Origin: Agromyces larvae
GTDB taxonomy: Bacteria > Actinomycetota > Actinomycetes > Actinomycetales > Microbacteriaceae
DNA: 64,000 nucleotides
Direction: 5' to 3'
Assembly: GCF_022811705.1 (NCBI RefSeq)
Contig: NZ_CP094528.1
Location: 3,844,001-3,908,000 of the forward strand
Shown one piece after another: positions 34,295 through 43,233 of this stretch. A program made the translations under genes and the position numbers. Below the pieces are notes generated by a model, which ran no database searches, had not been told where the DNA came from, and saw only the letters and a list, made by a program, of their open reading frames with translations. Numbering within the stretch: position 1 is the first letter of the stretch; the number at the start of each line of letters is the position of its first letter.

Positions 34295-34379
34295 CCGGGT
34301 CGTCCGCCGCGCCCGCCCGCCGGCAGGCGATCGGATCTACCCTGGGAGGGTCGCGTCCGATCGAGTGACGGGAGGCGCC

Positions 34380-34883
34380 ATGATCCAGGTGCGCGTGCTC
34401 GGCATCGCGCTCGACCCGGCGCGCCAGCACATCGTGCTCCTGAAGCCGGTGCTCGAAGAGCCGGGCGAGGGGCTCGTGCTGCCGATCTGGATCGGCGTGC
34501 AGGAGGCGACCTCGATCCTCATCGCCATCTCCGACGAGCATGCGCCGCGACCGCTGTCGCACGACCTCATGAAGACCCTGCTCGACACCGTGGGCGCCGA
34601 GGTGGACCGGGTCGACGTCACCCGCATCGACGAGGGGACGTTCTACGCCGAGATCTCGCTCGACACCGCCGCCGGAAGGCGCACCGTCGACGCCCGCCCC
34701 TCGGACGCGATCGCGCTCGGGGTGCGAGCGGGCGCGCCGATCTTCGTCGCCGAAGCGGTCTTCGAGGACGCCGGCATCCCCGCCGCCACCGCCGAGGGAC
34801 ACGACGAGGCGGCCGACGAAGCCAAGCTCGACGAGTTCAAGCGGTTCCTCGACGAGGTCGACCCCGAGGACTTCCAGGGCTGA
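34380..34883 (+). CDS. bifunctional nuclease (BFN) domain protein
   Basis: A 167-residue protein. The BFN/DUF151 domain spans residues ~5-130: L-P-I-W-I-G-V-Q-E-A near residue 37, R-P-L-S-H-D-L-M, and the family hallmark R-P-S-D-A-I-A-L-G-V-R at ~105. The C-terminal ~35 residues are acidic. The family is named after a plant protein with RNase/DNase activity; bacterial roles are poorly known. ATG with GGGAGG ribosome binding site. A TACCCT hexamer near 34337 may be the -10. Confidence 0.88.
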   Translation: MIQVRVLGIALDPARQHIVLLKPVLEEPGEGLVLPIWIGVQEATSILIAISDEHAPRPLSHDLMKTLLDTVGAEVDRVDVTRIDEGTFYAEISLDTAAGRRTVDARPSDAIALGVRAGAPIFVAEAVFEDAGIPAATAEGHDEAADEAKLDEFKRFLDEVDPEDFQG

Positions 34884-34917
34884 GCGCCACCGCCCGTCGA
34901 GGGGGCGCCGGCGCGGA

Positions 34918-35538
34918 TCAGCCGGCGGGTTCGATCCCGTCGTCCATGTCGCGCAGCACGAGGTCGCCCGAGCGTTCGTACACTGCGCCGACCGCGCCAC
35001 CGGGATATGCCCGCGCGCGCACCAGGCGGAACGCCGCCGGGATCGTGCCCGGCCCGAACAGTCGCTTGCCCTCGCCGAGCGTCACCGGATACGTCCAGAG
35101 CTGCAGCCGATCGACCGCGTCCGCGGTGAACAGCGACTGCAGCAGGCTGCCCGAACCGATCACCTGCACCTCGTCGAACCGATCGCGCAGACGCGCGGCG
35201 GTCGCCGCGTCGGGCAGCACGGTCGTGCCCTGCCAGTCGGGATCGGCGAGGGTGCGCGACACGACGAACTTGGGCACCTGCGCGAACTTGGCCGCGATCG
35301 GGTTGTCGGCCGGCACTCGCGGCCAATAGCCCGCGAAGATGTCGTACGTGCGCCGACCGAGCAGCAGCGCGTCCATGCGGTCGATGTCGGCGCCGATGTC
35401 GGCACCCGACTCGTCGTCGAGGAACTCGGCCTGCCAGCCGCCGTACGGGAACGCGCCGCTCGGGTCCTCCTCACGGCCGCCGGGAGCCTGGTACACCCCG
35501 TCGAGGGTGAGGAACATGCTCGCCGCGATGATGCCCAT
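34918..35538 (-). CDS. dihydrofolate reductase-fold protein (RibD C-terminal family)
   Basis: A 206-residue protein of the DHFR/RibD-C superfamily. It starts I-I-A-A-S-M-F-L-T-L-D-G-V-Y, has M-D-A-L-L-L-G-R-R-T-Y-D-I-F (residues ~54-67) and the NADPH-binding V-Q-V-I-G-S-G-S-L-L-Q-S-L. This branch is common in actinobacteria and is not the essential FolA. It is convergent with the BFN gene and in line with the next hydrolase on the same strand. Confidence 0.88.
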   Translation of the reverse strand: MGIIAASMFLTLDGVYQAPGGREEDPSGAFPYGGWQAEFLDDESGADIGADIDRMDALLLGRRTYDIFAGYWPRVPADNPIAAKFAQVPKFVVSRTLADPDWQGTTVLPDAATAARLRDRFDEVQVIGSGSLLQSLFTADAVDRLQLWTYPVTLGEGKRLFGPGTIPAAFRLVRARAYPGGAVGAVYERSGDLVLRDMDDGIEPAG

Positions 35539-35562
35539 GGTGTCGGCTCCCTCCGCTCGGCG

Positions 35563-36435
<873 letters not shown>

Positions 36436-36578
36436 CTATCCCGGCAGGGTCGCGGTGGGAAGGGGTGGACGACAGGGCGTCCGTGCGCCGGTCGGCGACG
36501 GGCTGCATTACCGACCGTGACGGCCGGTGACCTCGGGAGACGCGTCGGAGTCGCGGGCGAGCGCCGCACCGCCCAGCA

Positions 36579-36605
36579 TGGGCTGATGGGATACCCATCA
36601 GCCCA
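36579..36605. promoter_or_regulatory. 12-bp-arm palindrome across the sulfhydrylase start codon
   Basis: TGGGCTGATGGG (36579..36590) and its exact reverse complement (36594..36605) flank ATA. The ATG at 36586 is inside the left arm. A CAGCAT hexamer (36574..36579) 6 nt upstream could be the -10 of a leaderless transcript, making this an operator at +1; alternatively the RNA hairpin hides the start codon. Confidence 0.7.
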
Positions 36606-37950
36606 CGACGACGCCGCGTTCGCCACCCGACAGGTGCACGCCGGCGAATCCGACGATCCGGCATTCGGTGCGCGCATCACACCGATCTACCTGAGCGCGG
36701 GGTTCCGGTTCGACGACTTCGCCGAGGCGCGCGACCGGTTCGCCGGCCGGGCCGAAGGCTACCTGTACACGCGATCGGGCAACCCGACGAACGCGGCGCT
36801 CGAACGCCGCATCGCGGGGCTCGAGGGCGGTCGCGACGCGGTCGTGGTCGCGAGCGGTCAGGCCGCGCTCACGGTGTCGGTGCTGTCGGTCGTGGGCGCC
36901 GGCGACCACGTGCTCTCGGCCCAGAGCATCTACTCGGGCACCCGCAGCCTCTTCGCGCAGGCGTTCGGCCGGCTCGGCATCGAGGTCGAGTTCATCGACG
37001 ACCCCCGCGACGTCGGCGAGTGGCGCCGCCGGCTGAGGCCGACCACGCGCGCGTTCTACACCGAGTCGATCGCGAACCCGACGAACGAGGTCGCCGACCT
37101 CGCGGGCATCGCCGCGGTCGCCCACGAAGCGGGGGTGCCGCTCATCGTCGACAACACGCTCGCGACGCCCTACCTGGTGCGGCCGATCGAGCACGGCGCC
37201 GACCTCGTCGTGCACTCGGCGAGCAAGTTCCTCTCGGGGCACGGTGCGGCGCTCGGCGGCGTGATCGTGGACGCGGGCGTCTTCGACTGGGCCGCACGGC
37301 CCGATGCGTACCCGCACCTCACCGCGTCCGACGAGGCGCTGCGCGGGCGCAGCTACGTCGAGGCGCACGGCGGCCACGCCCTCACCGCGTATGTGCGCGA
37401 AGTCACCGGCGCCCTGTTCGGGCCGGTGCTCTCGCCGGTGAACGCGTTCCTCATCCAGCAGGGCATCGAGACCCTGTCGCTGCGCGTGCAGCGGCAGTCC
37501 GCGACGGCGCTCGAGATCGCCGCGTGGCTCGAACGGCAGCCCGAGGTGCGTCGGGTCGACTACGCGGGCCTGCCCTCGCACCCGTCGCACGACCTCGTCG
37601 CGCGCTACCTTCCGCGCGGGGCCGGCGCAGTGCTCGCGTTCGAGATCGAGGGCGGCGAGGCATCCGCCGCGGTCTTCCACGACGCCGTCGCCCTGTTCAG
37701 CCGCATGAGCCACATCGGCGACGTGCGGTCGCTGATCCTCCACCCCGCGACCACGACGCACGCCCACCTCGACCGCGCGACCCGGGAACGGGGCCGCATC
37801 ACGGGCGGGCTGCTGCGCCTGGCGATCGGGCTCGAGGAGCCCGACGACCTGATCCGAGACCTCGAGCGCGGCTTCGCGGCCGTGCGGGTCGCGCATGACG
37901 TCGACGCGATCGACACCGATGTGCGCGTCACCGAGGGGAGCACCCGATGA
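36586..37950 (+). CDS. PLP-dependent Cys/Met-metabolism enzyme (O-acetylhomoserine sulfhydrylase/cystathionine gamma-synthase family)
   Basis: A 454-residue fold-type I PLP enzyme. Substrate/phosphate-binding Y-T-R-S-G-N-P-T-N (residues ~62-70), D in L-I-V-D-N-T-L-A-T-P, and the Schiff-base Lys in V-H-S-A-S-K-F-L-S-G-H-G. The insertion around residues 250-275 and the overall length favour O-acetylhomoserine/O-acetylserine sulfhydrylase over cystathionine gamma-synthase. Its stop overlaps the next monooxygenase start (ATGA), so sulfide or sulfite released by that enzyme may feed directly into homocysteine/cysteine synthesis. A long palindrome crosses its start codon. Confidence 0.88.
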   Translation: MGYPSAHDDAAFATRQVHAGESDDPAFGARITPIYLSAGFRFDDFAEARDRFAGRAEGYLYTRSGNPTNAALERRIAGLEGGRDAVVVASGQAALTVSVLSVVGAGDHVLSAQSIYSGTRSLFAQAFGRLGIEVEFIDDPRDVGEWRRRLRPTTRAFYTESIANPTNEVADLAGIAAVAHEAGVPLIVDNTLATPYLVRPIEHGADLVVHSASKFLSGHGAALGGVIVDAGVFDWAARPDAYPHLTASDEALRGRSYVEAHGGHALTAYVREVTGALFGPVLSPVNAFLIQQGIETLSLRVQRQSATALEIAAWLERQPEVRRVDYAGLPSHPSHDLVARYLPRGAGAVLAFEIEGGEASAAVFHDAVALFSRMSHIGDVRSLILHPATTTHAHLDRATRERGRITGGLLRLAIGLEEPDDLIRDLERGFAAVRVAHDVDAIDTDVRVTEGSTR

Positions 37951-39266
37951 GCCGACTGCAGCATTTCGGATGGTTCTTCTCCCGCGGGTTCGGGCCGCAG
38001 GGGTGGGGGCATCCGTACTTCGACTGGGGCTACCGGTGGACCGAGCCCGCGCTCTACCAGCAGTCGGCCCGCGAACTCGAGCAGGCCGGACTCGACCTCG
38101 TCATCATCGAGGACGGCCCGTCGCTCGGCTCGCCCGAGACCCTCGACCTGCGCGTCCGCGAGGCGTACGGCGGACCCAAGCACGATCCCGTCGCGCTGAC
38201 GTCGTTCCTGCTCGCCGCGACGTCCCACCTCGGCGTCGCGCCGACGGTGAACGCAGGCGCCTGGGGTCCGTATCTCGCGGCCCGCCACTTCGCCTCGCTG
38301 CACCACCTGAGCGGGCACCGGGTCGGCGTGAACGTCGTGACCGATGTGCCGAGCACCCGCCACTACGGCGTGCCGCGGGTCACCCACGACCAGGCCTACG
38401 ATCGGGCCGACGAATGGCTGCGAGCGGTGCGCGAACTCTGGCACAGCTGGGACGACGGTGCGCTCGTCGCGGATCCGTCGACCTGGCACTACGCCGACGG
38501 CTCGAAGCTGCGTCGCACTCGGTTCGAGGGGGAGTACTTCGACGTCGAGGGGCCGTTGAACGCCATCCCGTTCACCGACGGAGACCCCGCCGTCGTGTCG
38601 CCCGGCGGGTCGCCGAAGGGCATCGCGTTCGCCGGCGCCCACTCCGATGTGCAGCTCGCGCTCGCGCCCCTGCAGCTCGAACGGGTGCGGACGTACCGTC
38701 AGCGCGTCATCGACGCGGCGGTCGCCGCCGGCCGGCCTGCGGGCGCGGTGAAGACGCTGTTCGTGTTCAAGCCCGAGATCGTCGCGAGCGACGAGGAGGT
38801 CGAGCGCGTGGTGCGTGCATCGTTCGATCCGACCGACGACGTCGTCGCCGCGATCCTCGCCGGGCAGTCGAGCGACCTCGAAACCGACCTCACGAGCCTG
38901 CCGCTCGACCGACCCGTCGACCCGTCGATCTTCGGCGAGCACGTGTCCCAGGGCAGCATCAAGGGGCTCCTCGGCACCTTCGACGACTTCTCCTCGGCGA
39001 CGCTGCGGGAGCTCATCGTCGCGAAGGCACGCAAAGGCCGCATCGACGAGCATGCCGGGTTCGTCGGCACCGCCGAGCAGGTCGCCGACTTCATCGAGGA
39101 GTTCGGCGAGGAGGCCGACAACGACGGCTTCATCTTCTCGGGCGACCTGCACCCCGTGACCGTGCACCGGTACCTCGACGAACTCGTTCCGGTGCTGCGC
39201 CGGCGCGGCATCCTGCGCCGCGAGTTCGGCGGCGGCGGCATCCAAGGCAATCTGCACGAATTCTGA
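37947..39266 (+). CDS. LLM-class flavin-dependent monooxygenase (NtaA/SnaA/DszA type)
   Basis: A 439-residue FMNH2-dependent monooxygenase of the nitrilotriacetate/alkanesulfonate/dibenzothiophene-sulfone group. It opens with Q-H-F-G-W-F-F-S-R-G-F, has the TIM-barrel segments L-I-I-E-D-G and G-V-N-V-V-T-D, and the insertion typical of NtaA-like members. FMNH2 would come from a partner reductase, probably the SsuE-like protein at 39345..39935. Overlaps the upstream PLP gene by four bases. Organosulfur scavenging is inferred from this partnership. Confidence 0.88.
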   Translation: MSRLQHFGWFFSRGFGPQGWGHPYFDWGYRWTEPALYQQSARELEQAGLDLVIIEDGPSLGSPETLDLRVREAYGGPKHDPVALTSFLLAATSHLGVAPTVNAGAWGPYLAARHFASLHHLSGHRVGVNVVTDVPSTRHYGVPRVTHDQAYDRADEWLRAVRELWHSWDDGALVADPSTWHYADGSKLRRTRFEGEYFDVEGPLNAIPFTDGDPAVVSPGGSPKGIAFAGAHSDVQLALAPLQLERVRTYRQRVIDAAVAAGRPAGAVKTLFVFKPEIVASDEEVERVVRASFDPTDDVVAAILAGQSSDLETDLTSLPLDRPVDPSIFGEHVSQGSIKGLLGTFDDFSSATLRELIVAKARKGRIDEHAGFVGTAEQVADFIEEFGEEADNDGFIFSGDLHPVTVHRYLDELVPVLRRRGILRREFGGGGIQGNLHEF

Positions 39267-39267
39267 T

Positions 39268-39335
39268 CGGATGCCCCGTGCGGATGCTCCGTGCGGATGC
39301 TCCGCCTCGCGCGCCGGCGCGAGGCGGAGCATCCG
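39268..39335. terminator. 19-bp perfect hairpin plus 13-bp direct repeats
   Basis: 39294..39312 pairs perfectly with 39317..39335 around a GCCG loop, between the convergent monooxygenase and FMN reductase genes. Its left arm is the last of three near-identical 13-bp units (CGGATGCYCCGTG type) starting at 39268. Probably a bidirectional terminator. Confidence 0.8.
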
Positions 39336-39344
39336 GCCCTGGGC

Positions 39345-39935
39345 TCACCAGGTCGAGACGTACTCCGACACCGAGTCGGCCAGCGTGCCGCGCACGACCG
39401 GGATGCCGCGCTGCACCGCCTGCTCGATGCGCTCGCGCAGCGACTCGGACTCGATGCGGTAGTCGACGAAGTCGGGGTCGCTCGCGTACACGCCGATCGG
39501 CAGCGTCAGCGCCTGGAAGAACGAGAACAGCGGCCGGAACTGGTGCTCGATGATGAGGGCGTGCCGGTCGCTGCCGCCCGTCGCGGCGAGCAGCACCGGC
39601 TTGTCGATGAGCGAGTACTGCCCCACGAAATCGAAGACGTGCTTGAAGAGCCCGGTGAAGCTGGCCCGGTACACCGGGCTCGCGACGATGAGCAGGGTCG
39701 CTGCCTCGATGTCGCGGATCGTCTCCTCGGCGGTCGGGCTCAACTCGGAGCGGTTCAGCGCCCCCGAGAACTCGCGGCCGATCTCGCTCAGCTCGATCAG
39801 TCGGGTCTCGACGTCGATGCCGCCGTCGCGCAGCGCATCGGCGAATGCCTCCAGGATCTCGCGAGCGAGCACAGTGGTCTTCGAAGGCGCGTGCAGGCTG
39901 CCTGACACGGCCACGATCGAAACGGTTCCAGCCAT
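39345..39935 (-). CDS. NAD(P)H-dependent FMN reductase, SsuE/MsuE-like
   Basis: A 196-residue flavodoxin-fold reductase. The FMN phosphate loop is S-G-S-L-H-A-P-S-K-T (residues ~11-20), with A-S-P-V-Y-R-A-S-F-T-G near residue 85 and A-T-G-G-S-D near 112. It would supply reduced FMN to the LLM monooxygenase encoded convergently next door. Start ATG 39935: a TACGGT -10 lies 7 nt upstream, so the message is probably leaderless. Confidence 0.9.
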   Translation of the reverse strand: MAGTVSIVAVSGSLHAPSKTTVLAREILEAFADALRDGGIDVETRLIELSEIGREFSGALNRSELSPTAEETIRDIEAATLLIVASPVYRASFTGLFKHVFDFVGQYSLIDKPVLLAATGGSDRHALIIEHQFRPLFSFFQALTLPIGVYASDPDFVDYRIESESLRERIEQAVQRGIPVVRGTLADSVSEYVSTW

Positions 39936-39942
39936 GGCACCG

Positions 39943-39948
39943 ACCGTA
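39943..39948 (-). promoter_or_regulatory. -10 element, leaderless promoter of the FMN reductase
   Basis: TACGGT on the minus strand, 7 nt before ATG 39935. Confidence 0.45.
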
Positions 39949-40012
39949 GGAGCCCTCCGCGCTCGCCGCGAGCGGCACCGACGCGTGGGGTAAGAGACTG
40001 CAACACGGCGCC

Positions 40013-40112
40013 ACACGCCGCCCGCGCGGCGCCCGCACGGCGCCCGCACGCCGCCCGCACGCCGCCGCACGGCGCCCGCGCGGCGGCCCGCCGCGGGCCT
40101 GGGCCGCGGCGG
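40013..40112. repeat. CGCCCGCACGG-type low-complexity tract
   Basis: About 100 bp of 10-12-bp variants of CGGCGCCCGCACG between the FMN reductase promoter and the end of the DUF4287 gene. No gene seen in it; it could fold into several hairpins. Confidence 0.6.
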
Positions 40113-40120
40113 GCGGGCGG

Positions 40121-40411
40121 TCAGCGGTCGGGGTTGGTGGCGGCGCCGTCGAGCCAGAGGGTGTCGGATGCATCGGCGTGCGCGCCGTTCGATCCCACGT
40201 GCTTCGACGAGATCTTCGGGCCCTTCGTGATGACGTGCACGAGGGCCATCGCGTGCCCCCGGCCGAGGTCGTAGTCGGCCTTCAGCCAATCCACGATCGG
40301 CGTCGCCTTGGTGGTCTCGTCGAACCCCTGCTCGTGTGCGAGCTCGATGAGCTGACGCGGGGTGAGGCCGGTCTTGCGCTCGATGGTGTCGAGGTACGCC
40401 TGGAACGACAT
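40121..40411 (-). CDS. DUF4287 domain protein
   Basis: A 96-residue protein. S-F-Q-A-Y-L-D-T-I-E-R-K-T-G-L-T-P opens the DUF4287 domain, which is typically L-x-x-K-T-G followed by a W-L-K-x-D-Y-x-L-G-R-G-H-A-M-A motif, here W-L-K-A-D-Y-D-L-G-R-G-H-A-M-A. Often found with or fused to DUF5655/AraC-like proteins; function unknown. Five bp after the cupin stop, so in an operon with it. Confidence 0.85.
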   Translation of the reverse strand: MSFQAYLDTIERKTGLTPRQLIELAHEQGFDETTKATPIVDWLKADYDLGRGHAMALVHVITKGPKISSKHVGSNGAHADASDTLWLDGAATNPDR

Positions 40412-40416
40412 CCCGC

Positions 40417-40803
40417 TCACTCCGCCCAGGTCTGGACGATGACGGCGGACGCGTGGATGCAGAGCACCCGCAGGCGACCCTCGCCGACGTTGGTGAAGCC
40501 GTGCCAGACCCCGGCCGGGACGGTCGCGGTGTCGCCGGCCTGGGCGACGAGCGTCTGCTCGCCGATGCGGATGCGCGCGGTGCCGTCGAGCACGACCCAC
40601 GTCTCGGCGTAGGGATGCCAGTGCAGCCCGGGGCCCTCGCCCGGCTCGTTGTCGACGAAGAAGTACGACACGCCCGCGCCGTGCTCCTGGCCGACGAACC
40701 GGCGGGTCCGCCCCGTGCCGATGACGAGCGAGTCGCCGGGCACGAGTTCGGCGGGGGAGGGCGGGGTCATGGTCGGGGTCATGGTGATCTCTGCGGCGTT
40801 CAT
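40417..40803 (-). CDS. cupin domain protein
   Basis: A 128-residue single-domain cupin. Motif 1 is G-P-G-L-H-W-H-P-Y-A-E-T-W-V-V-L-D-G (two His and a Glu for metal binding) and motif 2 is P-A-G-V-W-H-G-F-T-N-V-G. ATG 40803 is chosen so that the gene begins beside the divergent DUF5937 regulator; a longer N-terminus from ATG 40827 is possible. Likely regulated by that neighbour and co-transcribed with DUF4287. Ligand unknown. Confidence 0.85.
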   Translation of the reverse strand: MNAAEITMTPTMTPPSPAELVPGDSLVIGTGRTRRFVGQEHGAGVSYFFVDNEPGEGPGLHWHPYAETWVVLDGTARIRIGEQTLVAQAGDTATVPAGVWHGFTNVGEGRLRVLCIHASAVIVQTWAE

Positions 40804-40841
40804 GCGGACAGGCTCTCGCCGTGGCATCCGGCACCGTTAGT

Positions 40842-40861
40842 GTTTCGATATGGATCGAAAC
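40842..40861. promoter_or_regulatory. palindromic operator centred on the DUF5937 regulator start codon
   Basis: GTTTCGAT (40842..40849), ATGG, ATCGAAAC (40854..40861). The ATG at 40850 forms the centre. A TAGTGT -10 (40838..40843) overlaps the left arm, 6 nt from the start, so the mRNA is leaderless and the bound regulator would sit on -10 to +12. Confidence 0.7.
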
Positions 40862-41839
40862 TTCGTCGACTTCCGGCTCGCCCCCGACGACCTGCGAGCC
40901 ATCCGGTTCGGCATCTCGCCGGGCCACGAACTCTGCCACGCGATGCGCGTGCTCCAGCGGCCGGACGGGCATCCGATGCAGTGGGGCTGGCTGCGCGGTG
41001 TGCGCGGACGTCTGCCGCGCGACGCGTTCGACCTGTTCGCCGACGTCATCGGCATCGACGGGTACTTCCCCGACTTCCTCACCTCGACCCCCGCATGGGA
41101 CACCACGCCCGACCGCGAGGCGGCCCGGCTGCGCGAGGTGCCGCTCGAACAGATCCGGTTCGACCTGCACAAGATGGTGCTGCGGTCGAGCGGCGCCAGG
41201 CAGCGGCGCATCCGCGACCTGATCGACGAGCCCGAACGCACCCGCGAACGCATCGCCGACGCCGGGCAGTTGCTCTGGCGGGCGGCGCTCGAACCCGTGT
41301 GGCCGCAGCTCGAGCGCATCCTCCGCGCCGACATCGCGGTGCGGGCGCGCAGGATCGCGGCCGAGGGCATCGCCGGCATGGTGGGCGCGCTGCACACGTC
41401 GGTGAGCTGGAGCGGCGATGCCGTGCGCGTGCAGCTGCGCCGGTTCTCGGACACCATCGACTGCCGCGGCAGCGGCCTCGTGCTCGTGCCCTCGGTGTTC
41501 GGCGGGCAGGGGTGCACGGTGCTCACCGAGCAGGGCGTGCAGCCGACGCTGTTCTACCCGGCACAGGGAGTCACGGAACGGTGGGCGCGCGACCCCGTCG
41601 CCGTCGCCGACGCGCTCGGGGCGCTCGTCGGCGAGACCAGGGCGCGCATCCTGGTCACGGCGCACGCCGCACGCACCACCTCGCAGGTCGCCGCCGATGC
41701 CGGGCTCGCGATCTCGACCGCGTCGCACCACCTCGCCATCCTCCGCGACAGCGGCCTGATCGCCGCCACGCGCGACGGAGCCCGAGTGCTGCACGAGCGC
41801 ACGCCGCTCGGCGAGGCGCTGATCGGCGGCGCCGGCTGA
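40850..41839 (+). CDS. ArsR-type regulator with N-terminal DUF5937 domain
   Basis: A 329-residue protein. The N-terminal ~245 residues match DUF5937 (D-D-L-R-A-I-R-F-G-I-S-P-G-H-E, and later V-P-S-V-F-G-G-Q-G-C). The C-terminal winged HTH (~residues 250-320) is ArsR-like: A-R-I-L-V-T-A-H-A-A-R-T-T-S-Q-V-A, then T-A-S-H-H-L-A-I-L-R-D-S-G-L as recognition helix. Such proteins are common in Actinobacteria and their ligands are unknown. The operator over its own start codon suggests autoregulation and control of the divergent cupin gene. Confidence 0.88.
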   Translation: MDRNFVDFRLAPDDLRAIRFGISPGHELCHAMRVLQRPDGHPMQWGWLRGVRGRLPRDAFDLFADVIGIDGYFPDFLTSTPAWDTTPDREAARLREVPLEQIRFDLHKMVLRSSGARQRRIRDLIDEPERTRERIADAGQLLWRAALEPVWPQLERILRADIAVRARRIAAEGIAGMVGALHTSVSWSGDAVRVQLRRFSDTIDCRGSGLVLVPSVFGGQGCTVLTEQGVQPTLFYPAQGVTERWARDPVAVADALGALVGETRARILVTAHAARTTSQVAADAGLAISTASHHLAILRDSGLIAATRDGARVLHERTPLGEALIGGAG

Positions 41840-41935
41840 ACGGGGCCGGCTGAACGGCGCCGGCCGAACGGGGCCGGCCGACCGGGGCCGGCCGACCGGG
41901 GCCGGCCGACCGGGGCCGGCCGACCGGGGCCGGCC
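41838..41935. repeat. 14-bp tandem repeat, seven copies
   Basis: Seven consecutive 14-bp units of the form GAMCGGSGCCGGCY; the last four are identical. They begin at the DUF5937 stop codon and fill the gap to the next convergent gene. Each unit contains GGCCGGC, so folded RNA from either strand would be stable. Confidence 0.9.
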
Positions 41936-41980
41936 GACCCCCTCCCGCCCCCGGCGATGCGCCCCCGGCGGACCTGCGAC

Positions 41981-42220
41981 CTACTCGAGGTTGTCGACCG
42001 GAGTCTCGGGGTCGAGCGGGTCGCCCTCGCTGGCACTTGTGACCACGGAGCCGTCCTCGGCGCCGGTGCCCTCGGCCGCGGCGTCCTCAGTGTCCTCGGC
42101 TTCGCGGCGCTCGGCCTCGAGCTCGGCGGCGTACGCCTCTTCGGCGTTCGGATCGAGCGCGCCGCGCGGGTCGCGGTCGAAGCCCAGCGGCTCCTCCAAC
42201 GGATCGACGAAATCGGTCAT
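41981..42220 (-). CDS. small acidic hypothetical protein
   Basis: A 79-residue, very acidic, Ala/Glu-rich protein with a central heptad-like stretch (E-A-Y-A-A-E-L-E-A-E-R-R-E-A-E) and a negatively charged tail ending in D-N-L-E. No known domain. Start ATG 42220 has a clear GAGGAG site. It is 10 bp downstream of the cyclase-fold gene, so it is probably the last gene of that operon. Confidence 0.7.
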   Translation of the reverse strand: MTDFVDPLEEPLGFDRDPRGALDPNAEEAYAAELEAERREAEDTEDAAAEGTGAEDGSVVTSASEGDPLDPETPVDNLE

Positions 42221-42230
42221 GGCATGCTCC

Positions 42231-43214
42231 TCACTCGGGGTGCTCGGTCTCGGCCCACCGCAGCACACGCAGGGCGCGCAGGGTGTTCCACGGGCTCGGT
42301 TCGCCCTCGGGGACGTCGATCTCGTAGGCGTCGTGCCCGCGCTTTGGACGGCCCGCGGGCCACCGCCCGTCGTCGAGACGCTGCGAGCGCAGCAGGTCGA
42401 GCGGGTCGGCGAGGCGGGGGTCGGCCGACGCGCCCGTGGCGCGGAAGTAGTCGAGCGCCCGCAGCACGTCGTACCACCAGTAGGTGGGGAACGAGAGCTC
42501 GAGATAGCGCTGCTTCACGACTTCTCCGGTGGAGCGGCGACGGTAGAGCTGCCGCGCGAGCAGGTACTCCTCGCCGCGTCGTCGGGCGTCGCGCACCGTG
42601 TCGAGCAGTGCGGGATCGGCACCGTCGTCACCGGCCTCGATCGCACGTTCGTACGCGAGCAGCCCCTCGAGCACGCACATCGTGGTGTCGATCGACGAAC
42701 GGTCGGAGTCGGGCTCGCAGTTCCACCCGCCGTCGGCGCGCTGCTCGTCGAACAGCCGCCGCACGATCTCGCTGCTGCCGGCACCGAGCTGGCCGAAGTA
42801 CGCCGCGTTCGCGAGCACACCGCCGTTCACGCAGGCCTCCTCCTCGCCGGAGAAGTAGGGCCGGTCGTCGAACTCGCGCCACGTCACGCCGTCGCGCACG
42901 CGATCGATCGCCCCCGCGACCCGCGGGTCGGCGGGATCGATGCCGAAGTTGCGCAGGATCTGCAACGTCCACATCACGCTGTTGCGCGCGCCCTCTTCGC
43001 CGTACTCGTGCCCGCCCCAGTAGCCGTCGTCGGCCTGTCGGGCGAGCAGTTCGGCCCCCCAGCCCTCGGTCGCCGCACGCGCGCGTTCGGCGGCCACCTC
43101 GTCGTCGGGTGCGTCGAGCAGGTCGCGCGCGACCTGCCAGCGGATCGCGGGGTCGGCGTCGAGCAGCCAGTCGATTGCATCCATGCGGGCCATGCTGGCG
43201 GATGCCTCGGACAT
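42231..43214 (-). CDS. squalene-cyclase/prenyltransferase-like alpha-toroid protein
   Basis: A 327-residue protein of the six-hairpin/alpha-alpha barrel class related to squalene-hopene cyclases. QW-like repeats are visible: A-R-Q-A-D-D-G-Y-W-G-G, D-E-Q-R-A-D-G-G-W-N-C-E and L-R-S-Q-R-L-D-D-G-R-W. It is half the length of true squalene cyclases and lacks a clear D-x-D-D catalytic motif, so it may be a structural homologue rather than a triterpene cyclase. It is 19 bp downstream of the FAD oxidoreductase gene. Confidence 0.75.
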   Translation of the reverse strand: MSEASASMARMDAIDWLLDADPAIRWQVARDLLDAPDDEVAAERARAATEGWGAELLARQADDGYWGGHEYGEEGARNSVMWTLQILRNFGIDPADPRVAGAIDRVRDGVTWREFDDRPYFSGEEEACVNGGVLANAAYFGQLGAGSSEIVRRLFDEQRADGGWNCEPDSDRSSIDTTMCVLEGLLAYERAIEAGDDGADPALLDTVRDARRRGEEYLLARQLYRRRSTGEVVKQRYLELSFPTYWWYDVLRALDYFRATGASADPRLADPLDLLRSQRLDDGRWPAGRPKRGHDAYEIDVPEGEPSPWNTLRALRVLRWAETEHPE

Positions 43215-43233
43215 CGCGGAACCCCTTGACGCG

